NCBI GenBank assembly: GCA_007922225.1
Contig: ML679969.1
Span: forward strand, 20,230,932 to 20,294,931
Origin: Emydura subglobosa
Taxonomy: Eukaryota > Chordata > Testudines > Chelidae
Length of the DNA: 64,000 nt
Direction of reading: 5' to 3'
Each line of letters begins with the position of its first letter. Position 1 is the stretch's first letter. Positions 45,829 to 56,944 of this stretch are shown in pieces. The notes under the pieces were generated by a model that saw only the letters and a list, made by a program, of their open reading frames with translations, ran no database searches and was not told the origin of the DNA. A program made the translations under genes and the position numbers.

Positions 45829-46105
45829 TACAGGGTATAAAATATCTAGGAATGATTAGGTAGGTCATGCTGGTAGTGGAGTGGTGCTATATATGAAAGA
45901 AAGCATAGAGGCAAATAAAGTACAAATCTTAAATGAATCAAATGGTGCCATAGAATCTCTATGGATAGAAATAGGCATATACAACCAACCACCTGACCAG
46001 AGTGGTGATGGTGATTGTGAAATGCTCAGGGAGGTCATATAGGCTACAAAAATAGAAAACCCAACAATAATGGGGGATTTCAACTATCCTTATATTGACT
46101 GTAAT
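45829..46105 (+). pseudogene. CR1 ORF2 endonuclease fragment
   Basis: This fragment belongs to the apurinic-endonuclease-like domain that nicks target DNA. It reads through 'YERKHRGK'-type text in a broken frame and ends with '[11 protein letters not shown]' (46069-46102), the conserved GDFN metal-site block. The sequence then jumps to the RT C-terminal region, so everything between is deleted. Confidence 0.75.
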
Positions 46106-46571
46106 TATTCCCCTCTATTCAGCACTGGTGAGACCGCATTTGGAGTATTGTGTACAATTTTGGGCCCCCCACTACAGGAAGGATGTGGACAAATTGGAGA
46201 GAGTCCAGAGGAGGGCAACAAAAATGATTAGGGGCCTGGAGCACAAGACTTATGAGGAGAGGATGAGGGAACTAGGCTTGTTTAGTCTGCAGAAGAGAAG
46301 AATGAGGGAGGATTTGATAGTGGCATTCAACTACTCAAAGGGGGGTTCCAGGGCGGATGGATCTAGGCTGTTCTCAGTGGTGGCAGATGACAGAACAAGG
46401 AGCAATGGTCTCAAGTTGCAGTGGAGGAGGTCTAGGTTGGATATGAGGAAAAACTTTTTCCCTAGGAGGATGGGGAAGTACTGGAATGAATTAACTAGGG
46501 AGATGGTGGAATTTCCGTCCTTAGAGGTTTTTAAGGCCTGGCTTGACAAAGCCCTGGCTGGGATGATTTAG
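46095..46571 (+). pseudogene. CR1 ORF2 C-terminal fragment
   Basis: 158 open codons read '[20 protein letters not shown]', '[19 protein letters not shown]', '[18 protein letters not shown]' and '[13 protein letters not shown]', the post-RT C-terminus of CR1 ORF2. It is collinear with 48534-48992 and clearly the same subfamily. It lacks the catalytic core because of the upstream deletion. Confidence 0.9.
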
Positions 46572-46657
46572 TTGGGGTTGGTCCTGCTTTGAGCAGGGGA
46601 TTGGACTAGATACTTCCCAAGGTTCCTTCCAACTCTAATCTTCTATGGTTCTATGAT

Positions 46658-47914
46658 TGCACACCACACTCTCCACTAGTTTGGGCCAGGATGCTCCACA
46701 TTCACTGCATGCTGCTGTGCTCTGTGTGGTGTTGCCATACCCAGTGTGTGTAGCTGCCAGTCTGGGGGTAGCATAGGTGTGTTGGACGGCTCCGTTCCCC
46801 TGCAGGGCCTATACCTGAGCACAGGGGAATACTGGGACTGGCGAAGCAGAGGTGCTGGGACCCACTGGGGCTGAGGGATTCAGGGGCATTTCTGGAGTGA
46901 CAGAAACACCACCTCCACCACCCTGCTCTTGTTCCCAATTGCCCTGCTGCCCCTTTTCCTCCCAGCCTGCCTGCCCATCCCCTCTGCCCTTCACCCCTGC
47001 AGTCAAGCCAATCTGCTTTCTCCACCTCCAGCCTGCTGCCAGCGAGCCCAGGAAGGATAGTTCCTGCAGTGGCTGGGAGCAGTAATTGCAGGGCATTCCT
47101 GCTCTGTCCCTGAGTTCTGCTGAGATTCCAGTTGGGCTGTGCAATGTGTAAGTGGCAGGGCAAATAAGTGTGTTTGGCCCCATTGTGTGAAGCTGGGGCA
47201 GGGAGGTCCAAACCCCACAGACTACACCGACAGCGTGTCCAGCACTGCACCTGATCTGCAGAGAGGCACCTACCTCTCCCGTCAGAAACGCTGTTGTTTG
47301 GAGCAGCATCTGCCTGGCAGCAGAGTAAAAAGCCATCTGCTGTTGGGATTTGTCCCCTATAAAATCTACCCACCACTCACATCTCAGAGCTGGGATTTCT
47401 GGGAGAGGGTGAAGGTCCAGGTGATATTTGTCCCTGCCCCCCGCCCCCAGATGCTCCATGCCCACAAAACATAGCCCTCTTTCCCTAGAATAAGATAGGG
47501 TTCTCTGACCTGATATGCTGCTCCAGCAGTGTGTTGGGAGTGTACAGGAGATGCAAGAGGAGAATCCCCTAGCACTGGAGCAGCAGGGGGCTGGTGTCTG
47601 ATGCAGACCTGAGCATGGGGGTATGCCGGGGAGGTTGGGCTGGTAGAGGTTATGTCAGGGGTGGGACGGGGTGTGCTACCTGGGATTCTGGGCTGTACTA
47701 CAACCCACATTCAATTTTGAGCAGACTACTGTAAATTAGAGCCCTCCAACGCTGCTCTAACTTACACTACGGCCTGTTTTGGCTCCTGTAGCAGCTCAGA
47801 TTCCTAGAGTACAAAGGTAGCATAACTCCTGGCTAGACTGTGCCTCTCAGGCCATGCAGCATATAATCTACCCCATTACCTGTCCATATACAAGCCCAGT
47901 CACTGCTTTGTCCC
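46658..47914. other. Unassigned sequence
   Basis: ORFs of 218-224 codons on the minus strand (46702-47465) overlap each other in two frames and have no identifiable domain. A phrase at 47635-47665 is inverted-similar to 50735-50765. Confidence 0.4.
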
Positions 47915-49083
47915 CACCATCATATACCTTGACTTTAGCAAAGCTTTTGATACTGTCTCTCACGGTATTCTTATCAGCAAGTTAAAGAAGTATGGGTTGG
48001 ATGAATGGACTATAAAATGGATAGAGAACTGGCTAGAGCATAGGGCTCAACGAATAGTGATCAATGGCTCCATGTCTAGCTGGCAACTGGTCACAAGCGG
48101 AGTTCCCCAGGGGTCGGTCCTGGGGCCGGTTTTGTTCAACATCTTTATTAATGATCTGGAGGATGGGGTAGATTGCACCCTCAGCAAGTTTGTGGATGAC
48201 ACTAAGCTGGGGGGAGTGGTAGATACCCTGGAAGGTAGGGATAGGATACAGAGTGACCTAAACAAACTGGAGGATTGGGCCAAAAGAAATCTAATGAGGT
48301 TCAACAAAGAAAAGTGCAGAGTCCTCCACTTAGGAAGGAAGAATCCCATGCACGGCTATAGACTGGGGACCGACGACCTGGGCAGCAGCTCTGCAGAAAA
48401 GGACCTGGGGGTAACAGTGGATAAAAAGCTGGATATGAGTCAGCAGTGTGCCCTGGTTGTCAAGAAGGCTAATAGCATATTGGGCTGCATTAGGAGGGGC
48501 ATTGCCAGCAGGTCACGGGAAGTGATTATTCCCCTCTATTCGGCATTGGTGAGGCCGCATTTAGAATATTGTGTCCAGTTTTGGGCCCCCCACTACAAAA
48601 AGGATGTGGACACGTTGGAGAGAGTCCAGCGGAGGGCAACAAAAATGATTAGGGGGCTGGAGCACAGGACTTATGAGAAGAGGCTGAGGGAACTGGGCTT
48701 GTTTAGTCTGCAAAAGAGAAGAATGAGGGGGGATTTGATAGCGGCCTTTAACTACCTGAAAGGGGGTTCCAGGGAGGATGGGGCTAGGCTATTCTCAGTG
48801 GTGGCAGATGACAGAACAAGGAGCAACGGTCTCAAGTTGCAGGGCGGGAGATCTAGGTTCAACATTAGGAAAAAGTTTTTTACTAGGAGGGTGGTGAAGC
48901 ACTGGAATGGGTTACCTAGGGAGGTGGTGGACTCTCCATCCTTAGAGATTTTTAAGCTGAGGCTTGACAAAGCCCTGGCTGGGATGATATAGCTGAGGTT
49001 AGTCCTGCTTTGAGCAGGGGGTTGGACTAGATGACCTCCTGAGGTCCCTTCCAACTCTAATATTCTATGATTCTATGATCATG
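47915..49083 (+). mobile_element. Young 5'-truncated CR1 LINE
   Basis: Begins abruptly inside the RT at about 47915 and ends with the canonical CR1 tail 'tattctatgattctatgat'. The coding part is unbroken, so this is the youngest-looking LINE in the window. Incomplete reverse transcription explains the missing 5' end. Confidence 0.95.
47919..48992 (+). pseudogene. CR1 ORF2 reverse transcriptase, C-terminal 358 codons
   Basis: Reverse transcriptase copies CR1 RNA at the nicked target. The frame is open from '[16 protein letters not shown]' (motif A, 47925-47972) through '[20 protein letters not shown]' (48099-48158) to 'FVDDTKLGG' (48189-48215), the catalytic (F/Y)xDD motif. It continues to 'RVLHLGRKN', '[13 protein letters not shown]', '[15 protein letters not shown]' and the terminal 'LDKALAGMI'. 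The first Met, at 47997, is not a native start, because the native ORF2 begins with an endonuclease absent here. All visible palm motifs are intact. Truncation means no autonomous activity. Confidence 0.95.
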
Positions 49084-49099
49084 CATTACAAATCCCAAT

Positions 49100-49420
49100 T
49101 TAATTTGCCGTCCCCTAGGCCTCTCAGCATTACTGCTTTCCAAGCACCTCCTACCCAGTCTCCATGGTGTTAAATTATATTTCTCCAGATGGATTAGTTT
49201 GCATTTGTTCAGGATGAATCTCATTTGGCTATTTCCTTCCTATAGCTGACCTCTCCCTGTCCCGTTATATTATCTCTGAGCTTTCTGTCCTCATTGGTGT
49301 TTGCAGCACCTTCCCATTTAGTATCCTCTGCAAATTCAATTAACATGCTCTTTACTCTCCCTCCATTAGATCAAATGGAGATGTTACAGGAGCCTGGCTC
49401 TGTGCACTAACCCACTAATG
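49100..49420 (-). mobile_element. Old antisense CR1-like fragment
   Basis: 'agtatcctctgcaaattcaattaacatgctc' and 'gtttgcatttgttcaggatgaatctcatttgg' are antisense CR1-type phrases, found also in the 15 kb copy ('atctgcaaactttgccg'). It is diverged, with no frame left. Confidence 0.55.
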
Positions 49421-49510
49421 ATAATAAAATACTTTGCACTTACACTATATGTTTTCCACTGGAAGATTTCAGGGCACTCTGCAAAGCTGGGTAAGAAACA
49501 TGATCAAAGT
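49421..49510. repeat. Short dispersed repeat tail
   Basis: 'ataataaaatactttgcac' and 'tttcagggcactctgcaaag' resemble the 'cactttaca' tail region seen at 22305-22430. This is a fragment of the same broad repeat class. Confidence 0.35.
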
Positions 49511-50437
49511 TCTCTGTGAAAAGGAAGGGAGCCCTGGCCTCAGGGCAGATTGCCTGGCAGGCTGCTCTGGGGCAGTGGACTCCAGCAGCCCTGGGTGCTG
49601 AGGCAGTACACTTGGCAGGAAGCCCTGGAGCTTCAGCACCTGGAAGCACAGGCTTCCCAGCAACCCTCCAGACAGGGGAGCTGGAAGAAAACCTGCCTGG
49701 GCTCCACAGGAATTTCAGCAAAATCAAAGCATCTCCACGAAACACCTTGATTTTGCTGAATCGCCAATTTCCAACACAGCAATGTTTGGTTGGAATGTTT
49801 CCAGCCAGCTCTAATCTTTATCTTCACTCTATCCTGGGGGGGAGGACACTGAGGCACACAGCCATCACCGTATGCCTAATGCAAACTAGATACCAACCCT
49901 CCAAGTATCAGCGATATGAATAAAGAGGGGTGAGTCACAGGAGACACTGGAGGAGTTCATACCCCTCTGGACTATACAAAAGGGCTCCATCTGGAATCTC
50001 ATGCTTCTATGTAAAACATTACTAATTTACCATGAAAAATCACAGGACTGCAATGTGAATGTTATGCAATTAACACAGACAATTGTCAGGAAATGCAAGA
50101 AGTCCAGCTCCTTCACTCGGGCCTCTGCACTCCCAAAGCACCAGTTGTTATTCCTGCTCTTGTATTAAATGACAAATGTCAGTAACTGTGATGGACCAGT
50201 GCCCCATCAGTTCCAGTGGCTGTGCTCCTGCACCAGAGGCAGCGTCACAGTCACCTACATCTCTCTAAATTCCCTTTTACTCTCCATGTGCAACTGGCTA
50301 GTTGCTTTCGTGGGTAAGGATCTTTGGCAAGTAGGTAGTGTCAGAGCAGAAATCTGGTCTAAGACTCACATTAGGAGGGGAATAGAGATAATTATAGCGA
50401 CCTTCAAATTATGTTGTGATTGCCTGTATAGAGAATG
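49511..50437. other. Unassigned sequence
   Basis: No gene recognised. 'gaggacactgaggcacaca' near 49842 hints at a MIR-like antisense scrap. Confidence 0.35.
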
Positions 50438-50835
50438 ATTCGTCGATTCCAAGGCCAGCAGGGACTTCTGGGATCATCCAGTCTGACCTCCTGTGTAACA
50501 TATGCCAGAGAGCTGCCCTGCAATAATCCCTAGAGCAGAGCTTTTAGAAAAACATCCAATCTTGATTTAAAAAATGTCAGTGATGGAGACTCCACCATGG
50601 CCTTGGTAAGTTGTTCCCATGGTTAATGACCCTCACTGTTAAACATGTGTCTTATTTTCAGCCTGGATTTGTCTAGCTTCAACTTCCAGCCACTGCATGG
50701 CTGCATTCAGCATGATGGGCATATCCCCTCCCGCCCCTGACATAACCTCTACCTCCCTCCCCCCTGAGTCCCAGCTCGCACCCCTCCGCACTCAGAGCTG
50801 TATTCTCTGCAAGATTGAAAAGCCCATTATTAAAT

Positions 50836-51257
50836 GGCTGGAGCACAAGACTTATGAGGAGAGACTAAGGGAACTAGGCTTGTTTAGTCTGCAAAAGAGA
50901 AGAATGGGGGGATTTGATAGCAGCCTTTAACTAGCTGCACGGAGGTTCCAGGGAGGATGGAGCTAGGCTGTTCTCAATGGCAGTAGATGACAGAACAAGG
51001 AGCAATGGTCTCAAGTTGCAGTGAGGGAGGTCTAGGTTGGATATTAGGAAAAAGTGTTTCACTAGGAGGGTGGTTACCTAGGGAGAATGGGTTACCTAGG
51101 GAGGTGGTGGAATCTCCATCTTTAGAGGTTTTTAAGTTGCGGCTTGACAAAGCCCCGGATGGGATGATTTAGCTGAAGTTAATCCTGCTTTGAGCAGGGG
51201 GTTGGACTAACTGACCTCCTGAGGTCCCTTCCAACTCTAATATTCTATGATTCTATG
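50836..51257 (+). mobile_element. Young CR1 3' fragment inserted in older CR1
   Basis: Starts 'ggctggagcacaagactta' in ORF2 C-terminal sequence and ends 'tattctatgattctatg'. It is flanked by 'attaaat' at 50829-50835 and 51258-51264. Removing it and one flank rejoins the older antisense CR1 ('agcccattattaaatatttgttcc'). It carries a duplicated 'ggttacctagggag' near 51072-51098 and several frame changes. Confidence 0.9.
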
Positions 51258-52468
51258 ATTAAATATTTGTTCCCAATGTAGGTGCTCATAGACTGTAATC
51301 AAGTCACCCCTTAACCTTCTCTTTGTGAAGGTAAATAGCTCTTTGAGTCTATCACTTTAAGGCAGGTTTTACAATCCTTTAATCATTCTCGTGGCTCTTC
51401 TCTGACCCCTCTCCAGTTCATCAACATTCTACTTGGATTGTGGATAACAGAACTGGACACAGGATTCTAGCAGCCATGGCACCAATGCCAAATACAGAGG
51501 TAATTAACCTTTGTATTCCTACTCAAGACTTACCTGTTTAAAGCATCCAAGGATTGCATTAGCCCTTTTGGCCACAGCGTCACATTGAGAGTTCATGTTC
51601 AGCCAATTTCCATCTCCATTTTGACACCTATCATCCAGTTTTTAATCTATTTAGTGTGTGCCACATTCATTTTATTTAACTCTCATTTTTAATCAAATGT
51701 TATGTGGTTTCAAGTTAAACACCTTACAGAAGTCTAAGTATATTACGTCAACACTACTACCTTTATCAACCAAATTTGTAATGTTATCAAAAAGAATATC
51801 AAGTTAGTTTGACGGGATCCATTTTCCATAAACCCAAGTTGATTGGCATTAACTATATTACCTTCCTTTAATTCTTGATTAATCGAATCCCATATCAGCC
51901 ACTCCATTATCTTGCCCGGGATCAACGTCAGGCTGACTGGCCTATAATTATCCCATTTACCCTTTTAAAAATTGACAGAATTTTAACTTTCTTTGAGTCT
52001 TCTGGAGCTTCTGCAGTCTTCAAAGGCTTATGGAAAAACAACGTTAACAGTCCAACGAGTGCCTGAGCCAGCTCTTCTAAAACTGTTGAATGCAAGTTAT
52101 TGGACCTGCTGATAGAAAAATGTCTAACTTTTGTAACTTCTATTTAACATATTCCAGAGATATTAGTGAATGGAAAGAGTATTAACATCATCAAATGATG
52201 AGACAATATCATCTGTTTTACTCCAAATACAGACCCAAAATATGTATTGAACACTTCTTCCTCTTCTGCATTATGACTAATAATTTTACTAGTTCCAGCT
52301 AGCAAGGGACCAATATTGTCATGATATTTTTTTTCCTAATATGATTTTAAAATGCCATCTTATTATCCTTAACTTTGTTTGCCACAGATGTCGCCTTGTG
52401 TCCTTTGGCTTCCCTTATCAATTTTCTACATTTCCTAACTTCTGAATATGAATATCTATCTCTATTTC

Positions 52469-52507
<39 letters not shown>
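52469..52507. repeat. (GATA)n microsatellite
   Basis: About ten GATA units within the old antisense CR1. Confidence 0.97.
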
Positions 52508-52800
52508 CCAGGTCCATTTTTTAAACCAGAATAACCTTCTTCCACAGTTGTGGGATTGTGGTTTTTGGGGCATCTAGTAAGGTGTTCTTAAATGAGTCCC
52601 AATTATCATTCACATTTTTCTGATTACAATCTTTCTCTCAGCTTATTTGGCTCATAATTGTTTTCAGCTTTATAAAATTGGTCCTATTAAAGCACCAAGT
52701 ATATATATACTGTTCTGGACTTTATTCTGCTTGCACATTATAAATGTGATCAAGTCATGATCACTTGTACTTAAGCTACCATTCATTTTCCTGGTGCCCT

Positions 52801-53140
52801 GTGTGGACATGGTGCAATAGCAGGTATAAAGTCAGAAAAGGACCTGGGCAGAATAGGGCTAATATATACAGGGTACTCTATAGTTAAAGACATATTTCTG
52901 TGGGTCAGGATGTGAGAGGTGATAAAACTAGCTGAGGATTTCATGGCAGCACATTTCTATCGGCTTTGCTTTTGTTGAATTGCAGTCGTATGTGTTGCCA
53001 TGTTAACTTTTTGGGCATTCATGCTGACTTCATTTGGTTTTGTTTAGTACCTAGCCTGCTCAGAAGCGTCTGTAGCAATGAGCACCCTTCCCCCCAGTAG
53101 GCTTTCCTCACCTTTCTTCCACAAAGCAAAGCATGCACCT
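52801..53140. other. Unassigned sequence
   Basis: No feature recognised. Confidence 0.4.
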
Positions 53141-53162
53141 GTTTGCACACACACACACACAC
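53141..53162. repeat. Short (CA)n
   Basis: About nine CA units. Confidence 0.9.
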
Positions 53163-55203
53163 CCCCACAAGCATGCACATTCATGTGCTTGCTCACGTTT
53201 GCAGATGTTAATACAAACGAACATGCACATACAAGCTCACATGCCTGCACATAATATTGTAGAAGAGCCTTGTAGTAAAAGCATGTTTTCAGGAGAACCC
53301 TGAAGGAAGGAAGCAGGTCCCTGAGTGCAGACAGCTGCATGGAAGGCATGAAGACAAGAGGAGGCAGCAGAGTCCACGAGGGTGTTTAGGTTCTGTGCAA
53401 GTCGGCTGCCTGGCAGGCTGCTGACAGCCTGGGGCCTGTCAAGAGAGGCTGATTGTCTCTGGAGCCTGTCTGCGCCTTGCTGAAGTTTAGAATGCAAGAA
53501 CCTCAGATGAGCAGAGAGTGAGTGGATGCCTCTGGCAACGCCTACCCCCATCACTCAGTGTAACTAATGTACTGGGGGGAATGGGCCAAGTTGCCAAGGA
53601 CGTAAGTGGGGCCAGCCATTTACTTCAACAGGGCTGCATCCACACCCAGCAGAGCTGGACTGGGCCCTGCATGTGGCTGTGTTTATGCTGTTACAGTGAG
53701 TCTGCACATTGCCTTGTTTGACTGTGGCCACAGACTTTCTCTGGAATAAGCTAAAGCCTGTCCGTCCCCTGCCTGCTCTGCTCTTCCTTGTCCTCTGCTG
53801 CGCCTCCCTCTCCATCCCTTCCACTGTCTTTTGCTCTTGGTTTTCTCTGTTTTCCTCCCTCTCCGTCCACTTCTGCCTTTCCATGTCCCTCCTTCCTGCC
53901 AGCATCTCCTTCTGCCTGGACCTTTGCTTCCTAGATGCCCCCCATCCCACAGCCTTTCTCCTTGTGTTCCCCTCATTTCCTCATTCAGAGCCTTGATCAG
54001 TGACTTTCCATGGCACCTCCTTCACTAGCTGTGTGTGTGTGTGTGTACATGTGTGTGTGCACATGTGTTGAGAAGGAATTTGCATACCTGCCAGCATTGT
54101 CAAAGCAAAAAGCAGTAGATGTGTACCTGAATTTGTATTTGAATAAATGTAAATAATTTGCTACCTTTGAATAAATTTGCATGGTATTGTGCTCATGAAG
54201 GGGGAAGCTCCATGGAGCGGGGGAGGGGGAAGGTTCACTGTCCATCAGATGGGGATTTCTCTGGGCCCAGCCTATGAAAAGCAGGGCAGAAGCCTGCAGG
54301 CCTGGGGAGGTGACGTGCCTTATTGGGGGGCTCTGTGAGTGGGTGCCTGTCCCTTATTTTTTGTGTGTGTCGTTATGTGGGTGGGTGTGGAAGACCAGAG
54401 CATCTGACCCATCAGTGGGTCCTGCTGCTCTCTGTGCCTTTCCACACCAATACCTTGTTTCCTGCTTGTGCAGCACTGACGCTCTCTGTGTCTTGCAGAG
54501 CATTTGGGCTGTGCTCAGGCTGTAGTTTTTTCACTTACTGATCAACTCGGGTGAGTCATGAGCCCTGGGCTGCCCACTCTGCCCTGTAATGAGTGTACTG
54601 TATTGATCTATGCACTGTGACGGGCTGTATGCCCCTCCTCCAGATGGGTACCCCTCCTCCTGCACTCCAGCTGGGTGTGATTGAACATTATCACCACTGC
54701 TTTTGATGCTGCATAATCTGGAGCAGATCTAGAGAAGTATTCTTTGCTTTGGTGTCCTTGGCTGTGAATTCTCCATTTTCAGCACCTGGGCTGCTCACCC
54801 AGAATTCAATATGTCTGAGCTGTGCCCTGGCCAGGATTCCAGTTCAGTGCCACCCTGCACTTGTAGCCAGTGAGTCCCTCTCCTCCTGTGGCTGGAACAA
54901 GGGCTGCATGCCAAATCTGCTGCTCCAGAGACTGACAGTTCAGAGTGGCTGCAGGAACAGAAACTGGGTGATGGAGGGATTGTAGTGGGAGGGGCTGGTG
55001 AATGATGGGGCTGGAAGGTGGGAAGCACAAATAGGTTTTACAGATACATGGTGGAAACACCCATCAATCAAAATGTCAGCGTAAAAGTGACTAACATCAA
55101 TTCAGTACAAATCTCTGGACTTCTTCATACCATGAATTTCATTTTCTCCCATCAAATTATTCAGTTGGCAATAAATCTGCTCCTTCCTTTCCCACCTTCC
55201 CAG
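53163..55203. other. Unassigned sequence with GT repeats
   Basis: Alternating GT runs lie at 54029-54068. CT-rich sequence occupies 53760-53900. No gene recognised. Confidence 0.4.
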
Positions 55204-55271
55204 TGCCCCAAGCCAGAATTCCCCACAGATGCCATCACCCCTTTCAACACAGAAGATGTCCAAGAGGTGGT
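55204..55271 (+). other. Exon-like segment A, unsupported
   Basis: A pyrimidine-rich acceptor ('ccttcctttcccaccttccc' then ag, ending 55203) precedes 68 bp that end at a consensus donor (gtgagt, 55272-55277). In phase 0 it reads 'CPKPEFPTDAITPFNTEDVQ' and then EV. The last two bases are in phase with segment B at 55888. I do not recognise the peptide, and all three frames are open in so short a stretch. Confidence 0.2.
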
Positions 55272-55434
55272 GTGAGTGCCTCGGGGCTGGATGCTCCCAG
55301 GTGCTGTCACAGAGCTGGGTCCCTATGCTGAGTGGTCCCAATGATGAAAGATAGGGGTTGAGTTTTGCTGCCCCATTGCTGCACTGTGCTAGGAGCTGAG
55401 ATACACTAGAGGTGATTCCAGGATCGCTCAGTTC

Positions 55435-55745
55435 TGGTGGTGTGTTCCAGCAGAGGGGATGCAGTTGTGTCTCAGTACTGTAACAAAACAGAGGGGATGC
55501 AGTCATATCTACTGGAGGTTCTTGGATGCTGGGACATAGCACAGATGACACAGCTGCTGTAGTATAGTGGAGAAGATGCAGTCATGGGTCAGTGTTGGCA
55601 GTCCCTGAAAGCTGTAATATGGCAGAGGCTGGGCTTGTGTTTCACTGGTGCTGCAATACCCTGAATGGAGGGTGTGCAGTCACATCTGCTACAGGGGGCT
55701 CCTGGGTGCTGGGACATAGCAGAGGTGAAGCAGTCATGGGAAATT
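55435..55745. repeat. Degenerate tandem repeat
   Basis: The phrases 'agaggggatgcagtc' (four variants at about 55452, 55490, 55570, 55667) and 'ggtgctgggacatagca' (two variants about 180 bp apart, 55525 and 55705) recur in the same orientation. This suggests a decayed minisatellite or duplicated short repeat. Confidence 0.5.
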
Positions 55746-55887
55746 CCTCTTCCCCCTGGGCTGTACTGCAGACTCTATTGCACACAGTTTCTCTAGGGCA
55801 GACCCTGACTCTCCCAGTCTTCTGCCCAGCTTGAGGGCTTGTGACAAAGATGTTTGAAGTAAACCTCTTGCTTTCTCTCCTCTCAGT

Positions 55888-55972
55888 GTTGGGAGACACA
55901 GGACCAGCCCAGGCTCCTTGGGGAAACACGTCAGGGACAGAAATCCAAAGGACCAGAGCAACCAAGCATGAG
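55888..55972 (+). other. Exon-like segment B, unsupported
   Basis: A strong acceptor ('cttgctttctctcctctcag', ending about 55887) is followed by a frame that, in the phase left by segment A, reads 'GRHRTSPGSLGKHVRDRNPK' and stops at about 55972. It would be a terminal exon if real. Other frames are open too, so phase agreement is weak evidence. Confidence 0.18.
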
Positions 55973-56704
55973 CCTTCTGGACAGTGCAGATCCCTGCCGA
56001 GCAAGGGCCATGGGAGCCCCTCAGCCTGCTCCCAGACTGTCTGCTTCCAGTGCTGATCCGCTGCTGCTGTTCCCTCCACCCTCATTCTGCTCTGGCATCT
56101 GCCACCAGTGCTGAGCTCTCTGTGGCTGAGGCCTCACCCTTCTAACCCCTCTTTGCAGCAGGGGCCTGGCACTCAGCCATGAACTGCCTGCACAGAGTAG
56201 AGGCAGGCAGGGTACATTTGCAGCATCCCCTCTCCCCGGCTCAGCCTGGTCTGGGTGGAGAGAAGAACGAGTAAGAGCCCAGAAACTCCTTCCAGCCTGG
56301 GACATGGGCAGAGGAGCACTCAGGCCTTTGTACAGAACCACGGTTCCCACACTGTGGGGTCCAGGGTGCTCTCGCTGGCTGCTCACATGGGGCCAGGTCT
56401 CCTCTTCACATCCAGCTGAGAGAATTGCAATGGGGGAGGGGAGGAATTAGATGCAGAACAGAGGCACCATTAACTGCTTTCCAGAGGCATATGCTCATTG
56501 CAGTGATAAGCGTGGCCCACACATTAACTCATCCCTAATGGTGCCAACTGGATGCTGTGGCTGCCACCCGCATAAATTAAACGGGGCAACAGGAGACATG
56601 GGGCTGATAAGGAAGACAGGAAGGTGGGGGGCTAACCGAGGGGGAAGAAGAGGGGAGTTGTGGGTGAGACGAAACAGGAGGGGAGGGGAGGCAGGGGCTG
56701 GGTA
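55973..56704. other. Unassigned sequence
   Basis: No feature recognised. Purine-rich at 56600-56710. Confidence 0.4.
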
Positions 56705-56930
56705 AGGGGGTGTCAGGGCTGGGAAGTAGGCAGCCAGGTCTAGTGGTTCGAGAAGACTAGTATCAGAGAGTCAAGCCAAGGGTTGGACCTGGAATCAGAG
56801 GCCAGGGGCAAGGATGAGGCATGAGGCAGGAACCAGGAGGAAGACAGGGCTCAGTGTAGCAGCCAGGTAGAGTCCAGTTGTGTGGACAACTTCCTGTGCC
56901 TCTTGTAAAGCTGCTAATTCAGGCTCCGAC
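56705..56930 (-). repeat. Partial 3' LTR of gypsy relic
   Basis: Direct-repeat partner of 58915-59255. Its U3 side is missing, consistent with a deletion that joined pol to the LTR interior. Confidence 0.75.
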
Positions 56931-56944
56931 ATAGCAAAGATTCA

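Larger units (their letters stand above)
43160..46657 (+). mobile_element. CR1 LINE with ORF1, endonuclease start and 3' end; multiply interrupted
   Basis: This is a plus-strand CR1 in pieces: ORF1 at about 43240-43690 and onward, an inter-ORF/ORF2 start (44415-44724), the rest of the endonuclease N-part (45829-46105), then an internal deletion of most RT. The last part resumes at 46106 with '[20 protein letters not shown]' and runs to the 3' tail 'cttctatggttctatgatt'. The pieces are collinear with CR1 when the hAT-like MITE (44136-44414) and the TG...CA insertion (44725-45828) are removed. Most copies are 5'-truncated, so retention of ORF1 is notable. Confidence 0.88.
50438..52800 (-). mobile_element. 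Long old antisense CR1, interrupted
   Basis: Antisense CR1 runs from the 3' end ('gattccaaggccagcaggga', 50447) past the RT. The minus-strand ORF 51743-51925 reads 'MIPGKIMEWLIWDSINQELK' and 'NQLGFMENGSRQTNLI', the RT finger region (family pattern VPGKVLE.., QHGF.K..SC.TNL). It is split by a younger CR1 (50836-51257) and a roughly 90-bp foreign piece near 50700-50795, and holds a (GATA)n run. Stops throughout make it inactive. Confidence 0.8.

Noticed and set aside
46702..47465. Two overlapping minus-strand ORFs of 218-224 codons
   Set aside because: They are two frames of the same stretch with no known motif. Both cannot be genes and neither has support.
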